A DNA stretch of 64,000 nt from Hermodice carunculata (taxonomy: Eukaryota; Annelida; Polychaeta; Eunicida; Amphinomidae). The position numbers and the translations under genes were made by a program. Below the pieces are notes generated by a model. The model was not told the origin of the DNA. It did no database searches and worked only from the letters and a program-made list of their open reading frames with translations. Below, in pieces: positions 1-12,389 of this stretch. The first letter of the stretch is position 1, and each line of letters starts with the position of its first letter. The stretch spans positions 25,676,423 through 25,740,422 of the forward strand of contig OZ026624.1 in assembly GCA_964020975.1 (NCBI GenBank), given 5' to 3'.

Positions 1-645
1 CATTGATATTATGTAACATTCTACTCTTTGGCCATGGCCAAAATATCCTATAAATTTGGCAAACCTAATCCAATTACTTTTCCAAATTACGGAATTTTAC
101 ATCTTAAAAACAAATTTTGGCTCATAATTTCCATCAAATTACAGGTGGCGCCACTAGCATCATTAACAATTCAGACTTACCCCCACATTCGGTGAAGATC
201 TATAAAAAATTACAGATGCTACAGTGCTCACAAGATTTTCACATTTTGACCTCTATATTACTGAAAATTGTAAGTGATGCCACCAATATGAAAAGGGACC
301 TAGATTCTCATACTCCCTATTAGTCCAGAAAGTTCAATTGAGCTTACTTGTAAACTGTGAACAGTATCATGCTAACCAGCAAAAGTTTATGGACAGATGG
401 ACATACATCAGTGTTCACATGAACTTTATGCCCTTTGGTCACCAGAGCCAAAAAAAAAAAAAAAGATCCTCGCTCCTCAGCAAACTTGGTACACGCTGAC
501 CAGGGGAACATCACAATATGTAAAATCAAACCATTCCACATCACTGTTTTTGAGAAGAAGTTGAAAATGTAAAAGGTTAACAGACAGACCCAAATGGATC
601 ACTTTAGCTCTGCAGGCTGGCAAGTCAGCAGAGCTAAAAATCAGT
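1..645 (+). repeat. Decayed repeat ending in a hairpin
   Basis: AT-rich sequence with no gene. Its right end (about 440-645) looks like a diverged tail of the 1430-5278 family: TGGACAGATGG, CAGACAGACC, then the inverted repeat AGCTCTGC/GCAGAGCT at 606-635 followed by TAAAAAT. Confidence 0.5.
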
Positions 646-1429
646 GAAGTATGACCACTTGAAGAGGATACCCACACACTTTTTAAAGTCAAAAACATAA
701 ATTATGGATGGATAAAAGACAGGAAATTTATATGAATCACTTCCTTTTAGCTCAGCTAACTGAGGAGCCAGTTGAGCAAAAAAATCACTGAAATTTGACC
801 AACACAACATTTCTGAAGATCTAACATGCAATCCCTGTCCAGTTTGAAGAGAATGTGACTTGTGATTCCCAGAAGCTTCTTACACATATGAACTGTTGAT
901 GGATGAATATTATACATCATGAAGGAAAACAAACTCTTTCAGTACCAACTGTGACTCAAGTCAAACCTGTTCTGAAAATTAAGTCCTGATCATTGTGTCT
1001 AGAAATGTGTCCAAAGGACACGGTTGCCCCCACCTGTCATTGCCCCCATCAGCATTGGAAAGAAGATTGATATTCCTGTCATATTTCATGACTATACCTG
1101 AAACACTTTATGAGCTACTCAAGGCACAAGTTTGACAAGAACTACAACTGATTTCCTGGAATTGTCATTTTCACTATGTTAATGATAATTAAGCCAAATG
1201 ACAAACAAAGCACCACAGGCATGTCTCCACCTGTTGATTAATGTTCTTATCAAACTTCATAGCTGTATCTCAAACCCTTTAAGAAATACACGACACAAGT
1301 CTGATGAGCTAATACTTTCACTGAAAAGAGATGTTCACTAAGTCAGTGCTGCCACTGCCTAATTAAAAAAAAAAAAAAGTATCCAATCTAACTTTAAAAA
1401 AGTATAAATTTTCAGAAATAAAGTATAAA
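646..1429. other. Non-coding spacer with repeat traces
   Basis: No gene seen. 1195-1330 is related to the ~178-bp repeats at 5870-6416 (GATTAATGTTC, CACAAGTCTGA). Confidence 0.5.
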
Positions 1430-3222
1430 CAAGAGGGCTGTGTGAACAGCCCGTGCCTCAGCTGATCTTGACATTCATCACACTTGCAGCTCTATGAACT
1501 TGGGAAAGGATCAAGGACACCATGTTCGGAGGAAGTCTGACCTTTATAGAAGAACACTTACATGTACAACATCAAAGTTCAAGTAGTTCTCAAGTTATAA
1601 TGAAGAGTAAAATTCATGTATGTTGCACTGTGACCCCACAAACGAGGTCAAGGTCATTCATGTACTGTCTCAGCATGACCTTTATACAGAATAATTAACA
1701 GGTGTAGCTAACTCAAAACAGATCTCAAGCTATCAAATAAACAGTAAATTCCGTGTCAGTTGTCCTGTGAATTAGCATTAGAATGCCCATTGACTTACAT
1801 AGTAATCAATAGGAAAGCTCCACTGACTGGTAAGTACCGTAATTGAAAATCCTTAAAAATCAGGGATCCAAAGCAGTGCCACCTACTAAACAACTGTTTG
1901 ACCCTTCCACAACAACATATCCATCACATTTCAGCTTAATCTGAGGGACAGTTCTGAAAACAAGTGAAAAATAGCAAAACCATACAAAAAATTCATTAAA
2001 AAAATTGCAGCGCCACCTGGTGAACAAATTGGGAACTAGGTGTCCCCAGGAGTGTCTATGAACGATATCAAAGCAATTGGGTGAGCGGTTTCAGAGGAGA
2101 AGAATTTTGAAGGTTTGCCCCAAAAAAGAACAAACAAATTCATAAAAAATCCAAAAATCAATAGAGCATGACCATTTGAACACACTTGATAGAGATCCAC
2201 CCAAGGCACATCCCCACCAAGTTTGAAGTAAATCCGGTCAATATTATTAAAGTTATGACCATTACAAGAAATTCCCATGTTAAACTTTCCTATTAAAACT
2301 TTTGTACAGATTTTTGAAAAAAAATCATAAAAAAATCCAAATTCATTGGAACATGACCATTGGAACAAACCTGGTAGACACCCACCCAAGGTACATTGCC
2401 ACCAAGTTTGAAAAAAATCTGGATGATGGTTTTGGAGAAGTCGAAAATGTAAATTAGCATTAGAATGCCCACTGACTTACATGGTAATCAATAGTAAAGG
2501 TGCATTCAAAAAAAATATAAAAATCAATGGAGCGTGACCATTTGAACAACTTGGTAGAGATCCACTCAAGGTGTATCCCCACCAAGTTTGAAGTCAATCT
2601 GGATGACGGTTTTGGAGAAGAAGTCGAAAATGTGAATTAGCATTAGAATGCCCATTGACTTCCATAGTAATCAATAGGAAAGCTGCATTCACCGACAAGT
2701 ACCAGAATTGAAAAAATTGTTAAAAATCAGGAATCTGCAGCATTCCCACATAGTGAACAACTTTGTTTGACCCTTCTACAAGGAACATATCCACCATGTT
2801 TCAGCTTAATCTGAGTGACGGTTCTGGAGAACAAGTCGAAAATAGCTATAACATACAAAAATTCATAAAGAATTAGGAAAAAATCGCAGCGCCACCTGGT
2901 GAACAAATTAAGAACTAGGAGTCCCAGGGAGTGTTCCTGTGTGACATCAAAGCAATTGGGTAAGCGGTTTCGGAGAAGAAGATTTTTTAAGATTTACCCA
3001 AAAAAGAACAAAAAAATTCATTAAAAATCCAAAAATCACTGGCCCGTGACCAATTGAACAAACTTGGTAGAGACCCACCCAAGGCACATCTCCACCAAGT
3101 TTAAAGTGAATCTGGCTGACGGTTTTTGAGAAGAAGTCGAAAATGAGAATTGTGGACGACGGACGGACGACGGACCCTCAAAAAACCTCAGCTGACTGAC
3201 AAGTCAGCTGAGGTAAAAATGT
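1430..3222 (+). repeat. Hairpin-ended repeat element, copy 1
   Basis: Starts with hairpin GGGCTGT/ACAGCCC (1435-1452). The body has several degenerate sub-repeats (GAATTAGCATTAGAATGCCC near 1770, 2455 and 2636; GCGCCACCTGGTGAACAAATT near 2010 and 2890). The end is a GGAC-type microsatellite (3152-3178) and a perfect 12-base hairpin CCTCAGCTGACT/AGTCAGCTGAGG (3186-3213). Same orientation and layout as the next copy. No coding capacity, so a non-autonomous element, possibly Helitron-like. Confidence 0.65.
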
Positions 3223-3278
3223 ATAAATCTGAAGCAACCAACAGGCATTGCAGCAAAATAATATTTTACTGTAATAAA

Positions 3279-5278
3279 AGAGCTGTGTGAACCGCCCATG
3301 CTCAGCTGACCTAGAGATTCATCACACTTGTGGCTCTGTGAACTTGGGATTGGATCAAGGTCACCCATGTACTGAGTAAGTCTGACTTATATGGAAGAAC
3401 ACTAGCATGTGCAACACCAAAGTCCCAGTTCAAGTACTTCTCAAGTTATAGCATTGAAGAGTAAAATAAATGTCTGTTACACTTTGACCTCGGAAATGAG
3501 ATCAAGGTCACTCATGTATTGTCTAAGCCTGACCTTCAAAGAGAAAATTAACATGTGCAACACAAGGTCCTAGCTTGCTCAAAATAGATCTCAAGTTATC
3601 AAATGAACAGTAAATTTCATATAAGTTGTTCAGTGACCATAGGTCACTCATGCACTGAGTGTGGCCCTCAAAGAGGGTATCCGATGACCCTGTAAAACAT
3701 GGAAGTAGAACAAATAGTTCTCAAGTTATCATCTGAAGAGTTAAATAAACCTAAGTGACCCTGTGACCTTGACAATGAAGTCAAGGTCACCTATGTACTG
3801 TGTAACTCCCACTGTCATGCTTTCAGGTCTTCCTATGCAATTTATTTTTGAAGTGTACGTATGCAATCTTGAATCAAATGGCCAAGTGGTTTTTGAAGAA
3901 GACTTTTTTTAAGATTTGGCTAAAAAAATGAACCAAAAACTCATAAACAATCCAAAAATCAATGGACCACAACAGTGAACAAACTTAGCAGAGACCCACC
4001 CAGGGTACATCACCGCCGAGTTTGAAGTGAATCTGATGAGCGGTTTTGGAGAAAAATTCCAAAATGTGAATTACCATTGCAAACACCATTCACTTACATA
4101 GTAATCAATAGAACTGTATGCATTAACTGACACATACCCGCATTGAAAAATTTATTAAATGTAAAGGATTCATAGTGTAAAGTTCTCACACGAAGATTGT
4201 CACTTTGGAAACTTGACAAGTTTATTAATTCCACGGTCCATATATAATGTATCAATTACAATTCCTGTTCATTCCCAAGGCACAATATTGCCTGCGTAGC
4301 GAAACTCACAGCCAGCCTCTTTTGACTACATAATTTCAACAAGGCAGATTTTTACTACCACTATTTAATAACCTATATAAATTGCATATAAAATAGACTT
4401 TGCATGCTTCACACGTTTATAACGTGCATGATTTGCATATAATTTGGATATGTTCATTGGCCGAAAGTTCTGACATGTTAACGCTGACCTTCCCCTTGAA
4501 CCTTTTGATTGCTACATCATTTAGGTCGTCCTATTTTCTGTCAAGATTACTGTGCCAGACTCTAGCATAGACAACACTATCACTGATCTTTCAAATGATG
4601 ACACTGTGCTCTTACCCAAGATCACATCATTATTAAATAACTGTGGACTTGGCCTGATGAAACTCAAGATGCACACAAATGGCCCAAGCATAAGCAGTCA
4701 GTTCTAAATGTCACAATGCACAACATTTTATATTTGTTCTTGGATACCTCAAATCACTGTGAAAATTATAATCACTGGAAAATTCAAAAGAGTTTTTAAA
4801 AATCCTTACGGCAGCGTTATCAGCTTGTGAACATCTTTGTTTGGCCCTTCTTAAAGGATCATGTCCACCAAGTTCCAGCACAATATGAGTGACGGTTTTG
4901 GAGAAGTTGAAAATAGCAAAAACACATTTTTTACATAAAAAATACTTGAAAAATCACTGTCCCACCTGTTGAACAAATTAAGGTCTGAGGGTCCCCAGAA
5001 GTCTCCCTAAGCAATTTTGACTCCATTGGCCCAGCTGTTTTGGAGAAGATTTTTTAAAGAGTTGCCCCCCCCCCCAAAAAAATATCCAATGGACTGTCAC
5101 CATTTAAACAAACTTGGTAGTTACCCAGGCATATTCCCACTAAGTCTGAGGTAAATCTGGCCAGTGACTTGGGAAAAGAATTCGAAAATGTGAATTATGG
5201 ACAGCAACAGACAGACGATGGATGCCTAACTACCACATAAGCTCAGCTGACTGACAAGTCAGCTGAGCTTAAAATCAC
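3279..5278 (+). repeat. Hairpin-ended repeat element, copy 2
   Basis: Begins AGAGCTGTGTGAACCGCCC like copy 1, shares its internal phrases, and ends with GACAGACGATGG and a perfect 14-base hairpin AAGCTCAGCTGACT/AGTCAGCTGAGCTT (5239-5270, loop GACA). It lies head-to-tail 56 bases after copy 1. Confidence 0.65.
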
Positions 5279-5869
5279 CCATAGTTGCTTGCAATGAACA
5301 AAGAACCGACTTCCATGCTGAGTTGTACCACTTAAAGTGCATTTTTGGCTCTTTTTGATGGGAACCAGGACCTTGGCTATGCATCAGGTATCTCTGTACC
5401 ATGGTCCAGATCCTCATGATGACTGACACCGAAACATGCAAGGTTTCCGTTGACCCCAAATGGGAATATATTACCCTTTCATATCATGAAATACCCTCTC
5501 AGCAAAATTTAAAGGGTCCCAACTTCGTATATTTTCTTTGTTAACTTTGCACAGGAGAGCAAATAATTTGTCTCTCAAGGTTTGGACCCTTTGAAACACT
5601 GACAAGAACCCATGGTTGTCACTCAGTGAGAAGATTGTTCATCACTCTTGTTACCAAGACACTAAGAAAGGCTGTCAGAATGCTTAAAACACAACCCTTA
5701 ATATCTAACTGAATTCCAATCAAAAGTTAAAAAATTTGTCCAAAAAAGTATTTCTGGGAAAGTAAAGTATAAATTAAGTATAAAAAAGTAAAACAGTGAA
5801 AATAAAGCATCATACTTTAAAAAAGTATAAAGTGGCAGCACTGCTAAGTTAACTAATCAAAAGTGAACA

Positions 5870-6416
5870 GAGGTAAATTAACCCAAGAGATAAACAAAAC
5901 CCCAACCAGTGCACATCTTCATATTAATTTAAATTCTAATAGGTTTCAAAGCCATATTTTAAAACTTCTGGAGATAGGTGTGACACAAATCTGAAAAATC
6001 TAACATTGAATCAACATTTTCACTAATTGTTCATTAATTATCAGAGGATTATTAATCCAGAAGATAAACAAAACCCCTGGTGTACATCTTTATGTATTGA
6101 TTAATGTTCCCACCAAGTTTTATAGGTGTACCGCGAATACTTCATGGGATACATACAACACAAATCTGACAAGTTTAACGAGGAATCAACTTTTTCCCTA
6201 AGTTAATTAATGATGAATTATTACAGAATAATTCATCCGAGAGACAACCAAACCCAAGGTGCACACCTTCATGTATATTGCTTAATGTTCCCACAGTTTC
6301 ATGGTTGTACCTCAAATGATTTTTAGATATTTGCAAACAAAATCTGACCAATTTTAAGGCCAGGACGGACAAGAACAAATCTCTATGCCCCCCCCCCCCC
6401 CAGGTGGGGGCATAAT
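5870..6416 (+). repeat. About 178-bp tandem repeats ending in a C/G hairpin
   Basis: Three degenerate units near 5890, 6065 and 6240 share GTGCACATCTTCAT, GATTAATGTTCCCACC and AATCTGACAAG. They are followed by CAGGACGGACAAG and a terminal hairpin formed by TATGCCCCC and GGGGGCATA (6383-6413). Same build as the neighbouring families but unrelated in sequence. Confidence 0.55.
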
Positions 6417-6599
6417 AAGACTATTTATTCAAGTGTAGCATGCCTGTAATTACATAGAATATAAAAGTCTCAGTCAACAGCTTTTCTTAATTGGCTTTGG
6501 ATGCACTGCACCCAAAGTGTACCAATGAAAGCTGTTGATGGAGTCCAAAATGTGCTACTGAAATAGTTAAAAAAACAAGTTAATGAGTATTGCAGAGCA

Positions 6600-8075
6600 A
6601 TACATAGTCCCCCGCTCGTCGCCCACAAGGTTGAATGGACTACTATATAGGGGTGTGACCTAGATGAAAAAAAAAAATTAAAAGTATGGCACATTCTTAG
6701 ATTAAGCTTCACATTTGTGTAAAATTTCATTAATCTAAGTAAAAGGACAAAAAAGTTATGGCCCGGACAAGATTTTGAATGGATTTCACAGTGACCTAGA
6801 TATTTGACCTAGTGACCTACTTTTGCCATGTGACACAACAACTCCCCAGGTAGTATTAAAATAATAAGAATTGGTAGCTGTAGGTATTATAGTAAGGGAA
6901 ATATGGCATGGACAAGGTTTTACATGGAGTTTACACTGTGACCTAGATGTTTGACCTAGTGACCTAGTTTTGCGTCATGACACACTTTTAGGTCACAATA
7001 CATTATCAGTAAACTTTTATAACAAAAAGTCAAAATTTTTTAAGAATTACAGTAAGGACATGAAAATACTGTACATTTATGTATTACTGTGACCCAAATA
7101 TTTGACGGATGGATGGACGGACACACGGACGGTGCCCATTACCATATCCCCTCTAAGGTCTACCCACCATAAAAAAAATCAAAGGGCTGGCATCAATAAT
7201 TTAGAAGATATGGCCCGGACAAAATTTGTATTGTATCTTGAGCTTGCTTAATGAACTTCGTTAATTAATTAGTTAATGGAAGTAATTAGCCACAGAAAAC
7301 AATGCGTATGCACACCTACTACCTAAGGTCTACACACCATAAAAAATTCAAAGGGCTAGCATTAATAGTTTAGAAGATATGGCCCGGACAAAATTTGTCT
7401 TGCTTAACGAACTTTGTTAAATAATTAATTAATGCAAGTAATTAGCCACACAAAACAATGCCTATGCACACCTACTACCTATGGTCTATCCACCACAAAA
7501 AATTCAAAGGGCTAGCATTAATAGTTTAGAAGATATGGCCAGGACAAAATTTGTCTTGCTTAATGAACTTTGTTAAATAATTAATTAATGCAAGTAATTA
7601 GCCACACAAAACAATGCCTATGCACAGCTACTACCTAAGGTCTACCCACCATAAAAAAATTGAAGAGGTAGCATTAATATAGGGAAAATATGTGCCGGAC
7701 AAAATTTGTTTCTGTATATTTACATATCGATCGGTGACCCAAATATTTGACCTAGTGACCTAGTTTTGCTTTAAGACACTTTCTTAGACTAAGCTTCACA
7801 TTTGTGTAAAATTTCATGACTCTAAGTAAAAGGACAAAAAAGTTAAGGCCCGGACAAGATTTTTCATACATATGTATTCTGTAACCCAGATATTTGACCT
7901 AGTGACCTACTTTTGGCACACCATACACCTCTATCGTAGGAAGTACAAATACATTAAATTTGGTAGCTGTGGGTGTTATGGTGTTGGAAATATGGCCCGG
8001 AGAAGCTTCGGACAGACGTACGGACGGACGAGGTGCAAACCTATAGTCCCCCACAAAGTGGGCGGGGGATTAATA
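6600..8075 (+). repeat. AGTCCCCC-ended repeat with 156-bp core units
   Basis: Bounded by ATAGTCCCCCGC (about 6605) and TATAGTCCCCCAC...GGGCGGGGGAT (8042-8070). Core units start AAGGTCTACCCACC at 7155, 7325, 7481 and 7637, with spacings 170, 156 and 156. TGACCT half-sites recur (TGACCTAGTGACCT, a DR2 arrangement), and GGACGGAC microsatellites occur near 7105-7133 and 8013-8030. No coding sequence. The layout recalls pearl/HINE elements of bivalves (inference). Confidence 0.65.
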
Positions 8076-8311
8076 AGCAGTTGGGGACACGTGAGTCGGC
8101 TTTTACATTTTCACAAATGATGGGAAACGGTGAACTTTGTGATCCAACTTGTCTAGCCCATTTTTTCTGTGGAAGAGATGTAATTAAGAATTTCAGTACC
8201 TTCAGTGCTATATAAAATTCAAAATACATTAAAACGCTGAACCATCCCTTAAGATAGCGGCAAACCCATTGCCGTGTAAGTGTGGAAGAGTAGTACATAC
8301 TGCCTACTTAC

Positions 8312-9476
8312 CAGTTGTGTTCTTCACCAATATTTTGCCTGCAGGACATTCCCTGTTGGATAATTCAGACTGTATCTTTGACCCCACAATGTCTTTGACC
8401 TGTGCTGGGGAGGAAGCTGGGTGAGGTGAGGCATGTTCACCTGAGAGTGCACTAATTTCGTTGTAGTCATGGTCAACTTTCTCGTCTTTTATTTTTATTG
8501 TCATTGTTTCACTGTGTTCTATGTTTTCATTGTTCACACTTTGTACAGGGGGAGACGCTGTGGAGGCTTCCTGTATACTCTCTGAACATACAGAGTCAGT
8601 GGACCCAGCATGGTCTCCGTCAACCCTGACTGGGGTATGGATCATTCTGTCTTGCTGGTCATGCCCAGTGTTCTCACTGTTCAGGCTCAGCAAGGCTGTT
8701 CCTTCTGCAGTTAGTACATGCCAGTACTGTACCTGCTGTGGTTCTGGTACCTCATAATTACCCCTTGCTTCGTCATAATCATCTTCTCTTTCCTGTTTTA
8801 CATGAGCACATGATAGCAGTATCTCATCATGTTCTGCATGCTCCATTTCCTGTGGAACAGAATCTGTTTGTACCTGGGAAGAGAGTGTTTCATCACCCTC
8901 AGCCTTTGCATTTGTCACCTCTATGTGTGCACCTGATACCTGGAAAATATCAATGGTATCATTCTTGATATTCAATACAGGTGACACAGGTGCACACGAA
9001 GAAAATATTTCTTGAGCCTTTGTGTCTTCTGTCTCTATTTGTCTCTCAGATTTGATATCACTGACGTCTATATCTAATCCATGTGGCTTTATGTTGACAG
9101 TTTGTATGATATTGCCACTTGAAAACAGACACTCACCACCCTTGCTTGAAAAAACATTTGTTTTTGTTTCTGCAGCACACAATTGTGATTGCAGCTCTCT
9201 GCTTTCATTATGTACAACATGAACATTTACTTCATCGCATTCACCTTGACACAAAATTTTTTGTTCTTGTTCATCTGTATCCTGCTCCAATACACCAAAA
9301 TCAACAGCTTCACATTCTGATTCAACTTTTATTCTCTGCAGCAACTGTTCTCCACCATCTTCTATCTCAGGGCAACAGGCTGAATCTTTGTGGGCTGTTT
9401 CCCGGGTCTTTTTCAAATTCAATATTTTGGTGTCACTGTACATATTATCAGTCACTCTAGCTTCTTGGCAGTCCAT
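8312..9476 (-). CDS. Acidic protein with repeated SUMO-acceptor motifs, first coding exon
   Basis: Open from ATG 9476 (MDCQEARVTDNMYSDTK) for 388 codons plus one base, ending in the perfect donor ACTG|GTAAGT at 8312/8311. The protein is rich in Glu, Asp, Ser and His, has no obvious fold or membrane segment, and is probably disordered. Four PsiKxE motifs are visible: IKVE (residue ~49), IKSE (~141), VKQE (~226) and IKDE (~329). The sequences around EIFSSCAPV and EILLSCAHV suggest an internal repeat. Known: such N-terminal regions often precede DNA-binding domains in invertebrate transcription factors, and SUMO on PsiKxE usually represses. Inference: a nuclear regulator whose DNA-binding exons lie beyond base 1. 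I do not recognise the family. A possible acceptor (GTGCAG) directly before the ATG means an upstream exon may exist. Confidence 0.72.
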
Positions 9477-9779
9477 CCTGCACCTTTGTATTATGCTGGG
9501 TGTCACAACAGAAAGTCCAGCGTATCAGAGACTTTTTTTTAATTTTCCCCCAATCCGTTCACATATATGCAGATCTACAACAGAAAACATGTTCAATAAA
9601 ATACATATCAATTGATGAGCAGGACTAGGCAAGTAGCTGTTGAATGGCAAATGCAGGTTTGACCGGTTTCGATGCTGTGTGTATCTTGTCAGGAACCGTT
9701 AAAAAACTGTTGATACCCAAGTATCGTGCTGTTGTAGTAATGTTACACGCGGGTTTGTGTTTACGTTTCAGCAGCACTA

Positions 9780-9859
9780 TGACGTAATACAATAGTATGT
9801 TTGTCATATTCTGAATATGGTTCCCATTCTGATTGGCTGTAATGGGTCCAGAATGGGAA
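9780..9859 (-). promoter_or_regulatory. Candidate promoter elements of the SUMO-motif gene
   Basis: About 300-380 bases upstream of the ATG lie an inverted CCAAT box (9832-9836) and a CRE-like TGACGTAA (9780-9787). The CCAAT box sits between two perfect 10-base inverted repeats, TTCCCATTCT (9821-9830) and AGAATGGGAA (9850-9859). No TATA box is obvious. Placement fits a proximal promoter, but this is motif reading only. Confidence 0.35.
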
Positions 9860-9879
9860 TCCCCTGGCTGGGGATCTCA

Positions 9880-11880
9880 CTCAGATTTTGACCAGGTTTG
9901 GTGCAAAATATTTATGTTGGGTTGACCGGAAGGGACGCCCTAAGGTAAGGTGGCCCTTGCCCTGTGTCGGGGCCCAGGAAAGTGCAGATGCACTGCTCCT
10001 GTAGAATTTTTATATCTGTGTGCAGTTTTTTGAAGATTCACATGGGTGTCTGAATCTATGCATGCTTATCAATTGATGTTTCAATTACTTTCCTGGTTTG
10101 ACTTCTTTGCTTGACTGGGACACCTGTCGATCTTTCTGATTGGTTTATTATGGACACAAATCGGGCAACTACATCTCATACCTTTTCAGTTTTTGGCTTT
10201 TTCCATTAAAAGAAATAATAATGTCTCCTTTTAACAAGGAAGCAGACTTGACTAGTATAAAAAGGGAGAAATCAGTTGGGGCAAGTCTGTTTACAATATA
10301 CCTGTTCATACCGACTTGTACCAAACTTTTCTGGACTGTTAGTAATTTTGCATTCCATTGTTGGCCTGATTGTCCAATCACCAAGTGGCTGAGTCTGGCC
10401 CATGCCTTCATGTTTACAATGCACAGCTTACACTAGTGATTACAACATGGATTGTGCTGAACAGTGCACATCTTTTACCTAAAATTTCAAATCAGTGGTG
10501 AAACTTGAATTTTCAGTTTGCTTACAGTTTTAATTTTTCATTAATTCCAAGCCGTCATGTTCGAGGCCACACTAACTCCAAATCTATGTGAACATGATCA
10601 TCATTTGCCAACACTGTCGAGTCCAGCCGTGCACAACGCAAGCTAATCTTCATGAGCTTCCTGCTGGCCCACAATGTTTATTTACCTGCGTGTGCATTTT
10701 ATTGGTAGACAAACTTGAATACTTGCGGATGGCTAATTTGATTTTGCGGTAAAAAAAATATATATTCTTGTCAAATGGATAAAAAGCCATTTTTCACAAC
10801 ACTTTGAACGATAGAACTGTAAAATTCACCCCCAAAACGTAGTGACTTTGCACCTTTGTGGTCAGGATGTTTTGCATCATCCGCCATTACGTTTTATACT
10901 GCTGGAATACTTAAGATTTTCGTCTTTCTATGTAAGAAGCTCTTTTATTGGCTAAGAAAAAATATTCCTGGGATATCCCTCAAAAAATGACCCAAAATGA
11001 GAATATCTTATCATTTTCCCTCAATATAAGTGCACTTAGGATATTCCAGGCTTCTAATTTGGGGGTTTTGATCATGTGTCGCTCATCACCAATCAAACTC
11101 GTTCTTAGCCATGTGCCTGTTTCATGGCTACAATGTTGGAAAGGTGAATGAATCATATTCACCCAAAGATTATTGGACCAAGATGCTTAATTTCCACAAA
11201 AAACCTTTGATCCAACAAATCTAGACACAGATTAAGGCAGGAGTGACAATTACTCACACTAGGCAAAGAAAATACGCAGACCGCACAGTTACAAAGTGAA
11301 GGTTTGCATAAGCAGCATGGTGGTATAAGCCTCCCTGGTAGCCGTAAACCCCATGATGATGTGTTGTTATTGCTGCCTTGCTGTAATTCAAATGTTTGAA
11401 TGGAACAAATCTATATGCCAGAACAAGATAGTTATTAAATTCATGATTGAAAGCAGGAAAAAATAGATGGGGGTGTACTTCCCCAACCTTTTAGGGCGGG
11501 GATGTGTGGCTTGACATCTCAAAAACACACTTTTTCACAAAAAAAGATACCTTTTTTACCGAATTTTCTGGCTAAATAGCAGAAAAAATATGGTCCTAAA
11601 TTTGTGAAAAATGCTCATAGTCCAGGAAGAAAATTTTGATCTTTGATAGGGTATGTTTCTGATTTTTGGGCCATAACTGGAAAAATTATTCTTTTAGGAA
11701 ATCTTTGGCAAAATACTGGCTTTTCTTTGGGAAATTTCTCTGAAAAAGGGGCCTTCAAAGCGGCACCTACCCAGTATTGTCACTTTCCCCTCACCCTGCG
11801 GAACACTGCAGCTTAGCAAGTTTTGCTATTTACACTTAACACGGACTGGGGGGGGGGGGGGGAGAAAACTTCATGATACA
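9880..11880. other. No gene recognised
   Basis: AT-rich sequence with short chance open frames only. It contains a poly(G) run at 11849-11862. Confidence 0.5.
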
Positions 11881-11884
11881 GGTA

Positions 11885-12031
11885 CAGTAGTCCCTCCTTT
11901 GAGAGACCACAATTGTCAGGTCTTTCTGTAGTACTTTTCATGTTATTTATACCTCCTTTGAGGGACCACCTGCTTTATGTGACCACCTTTTGGGTGGCAC
12001 TAGGGGCGGTCTCTCAAAGGAGGGACTACTG
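11885..12031. mobile_element. 147-bp TA-flanked MITE (Tc1/mariner-pogo type)
   Basis: Perfect terminal inverted repeats: CAGTAGTCCCTCCTTTGAGA onward at the left and its exact complement at the right. The arms are 24 bases, or 26 with the flanking TA pair (11883-11884 and 12032-12033). The interior carries two more copies of a CCTTTGAGGGACCACC-like motif. A TA duplication with a CAGT start is typical of pogo/Tigger-type MITEs. Confidence 0.85.
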
Positions 12032-12389
12032 TACAAGCGTGTATTCTCAAGTTCTCACATCCAGGAATTTTCGGCGCTGGCCAACCACACGTAACTAAAA
12101 TGTGTGAACCACAGTAATGCAGCCACAAAGAGGGAGGTGACCATTCAGCATGACAACCCGCATACTCCTTGCTGAAAAAAACTAACAAAAACCTGCTCAA
12201 AGTTCAGCTTTTTGACAAAATATTTTGATGAAATTTTACAGCTCATTTTCCAAGATTACAAATTCTTCAATACCATAACTTGGTCAATAGTTCTATGTTC
12301 TTTTCCAGGACTTTATTGCAAAAAGATTGTTTTTCAAGGTTTTCAACGCCTTGAAAAAGTAGGTAGTAAATTCAAGTACTTTCAAGGAC

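Noticed and set aside
8304-9506. Starting the SUMO-motif protein at 9506 and ending it at a stop at 8304
   Set aside because: The 9506 codon is GTG. The first ATG is at 9476, and a perfect GTAAGT donor at 8311 precedes the stop.
10140-10436. 98-residue hydrophobic plus-strand frame
   Set aside because: No ATG context, no domain, and an overlapping open antisense frame. Typical of AT-rich chance ORFs.
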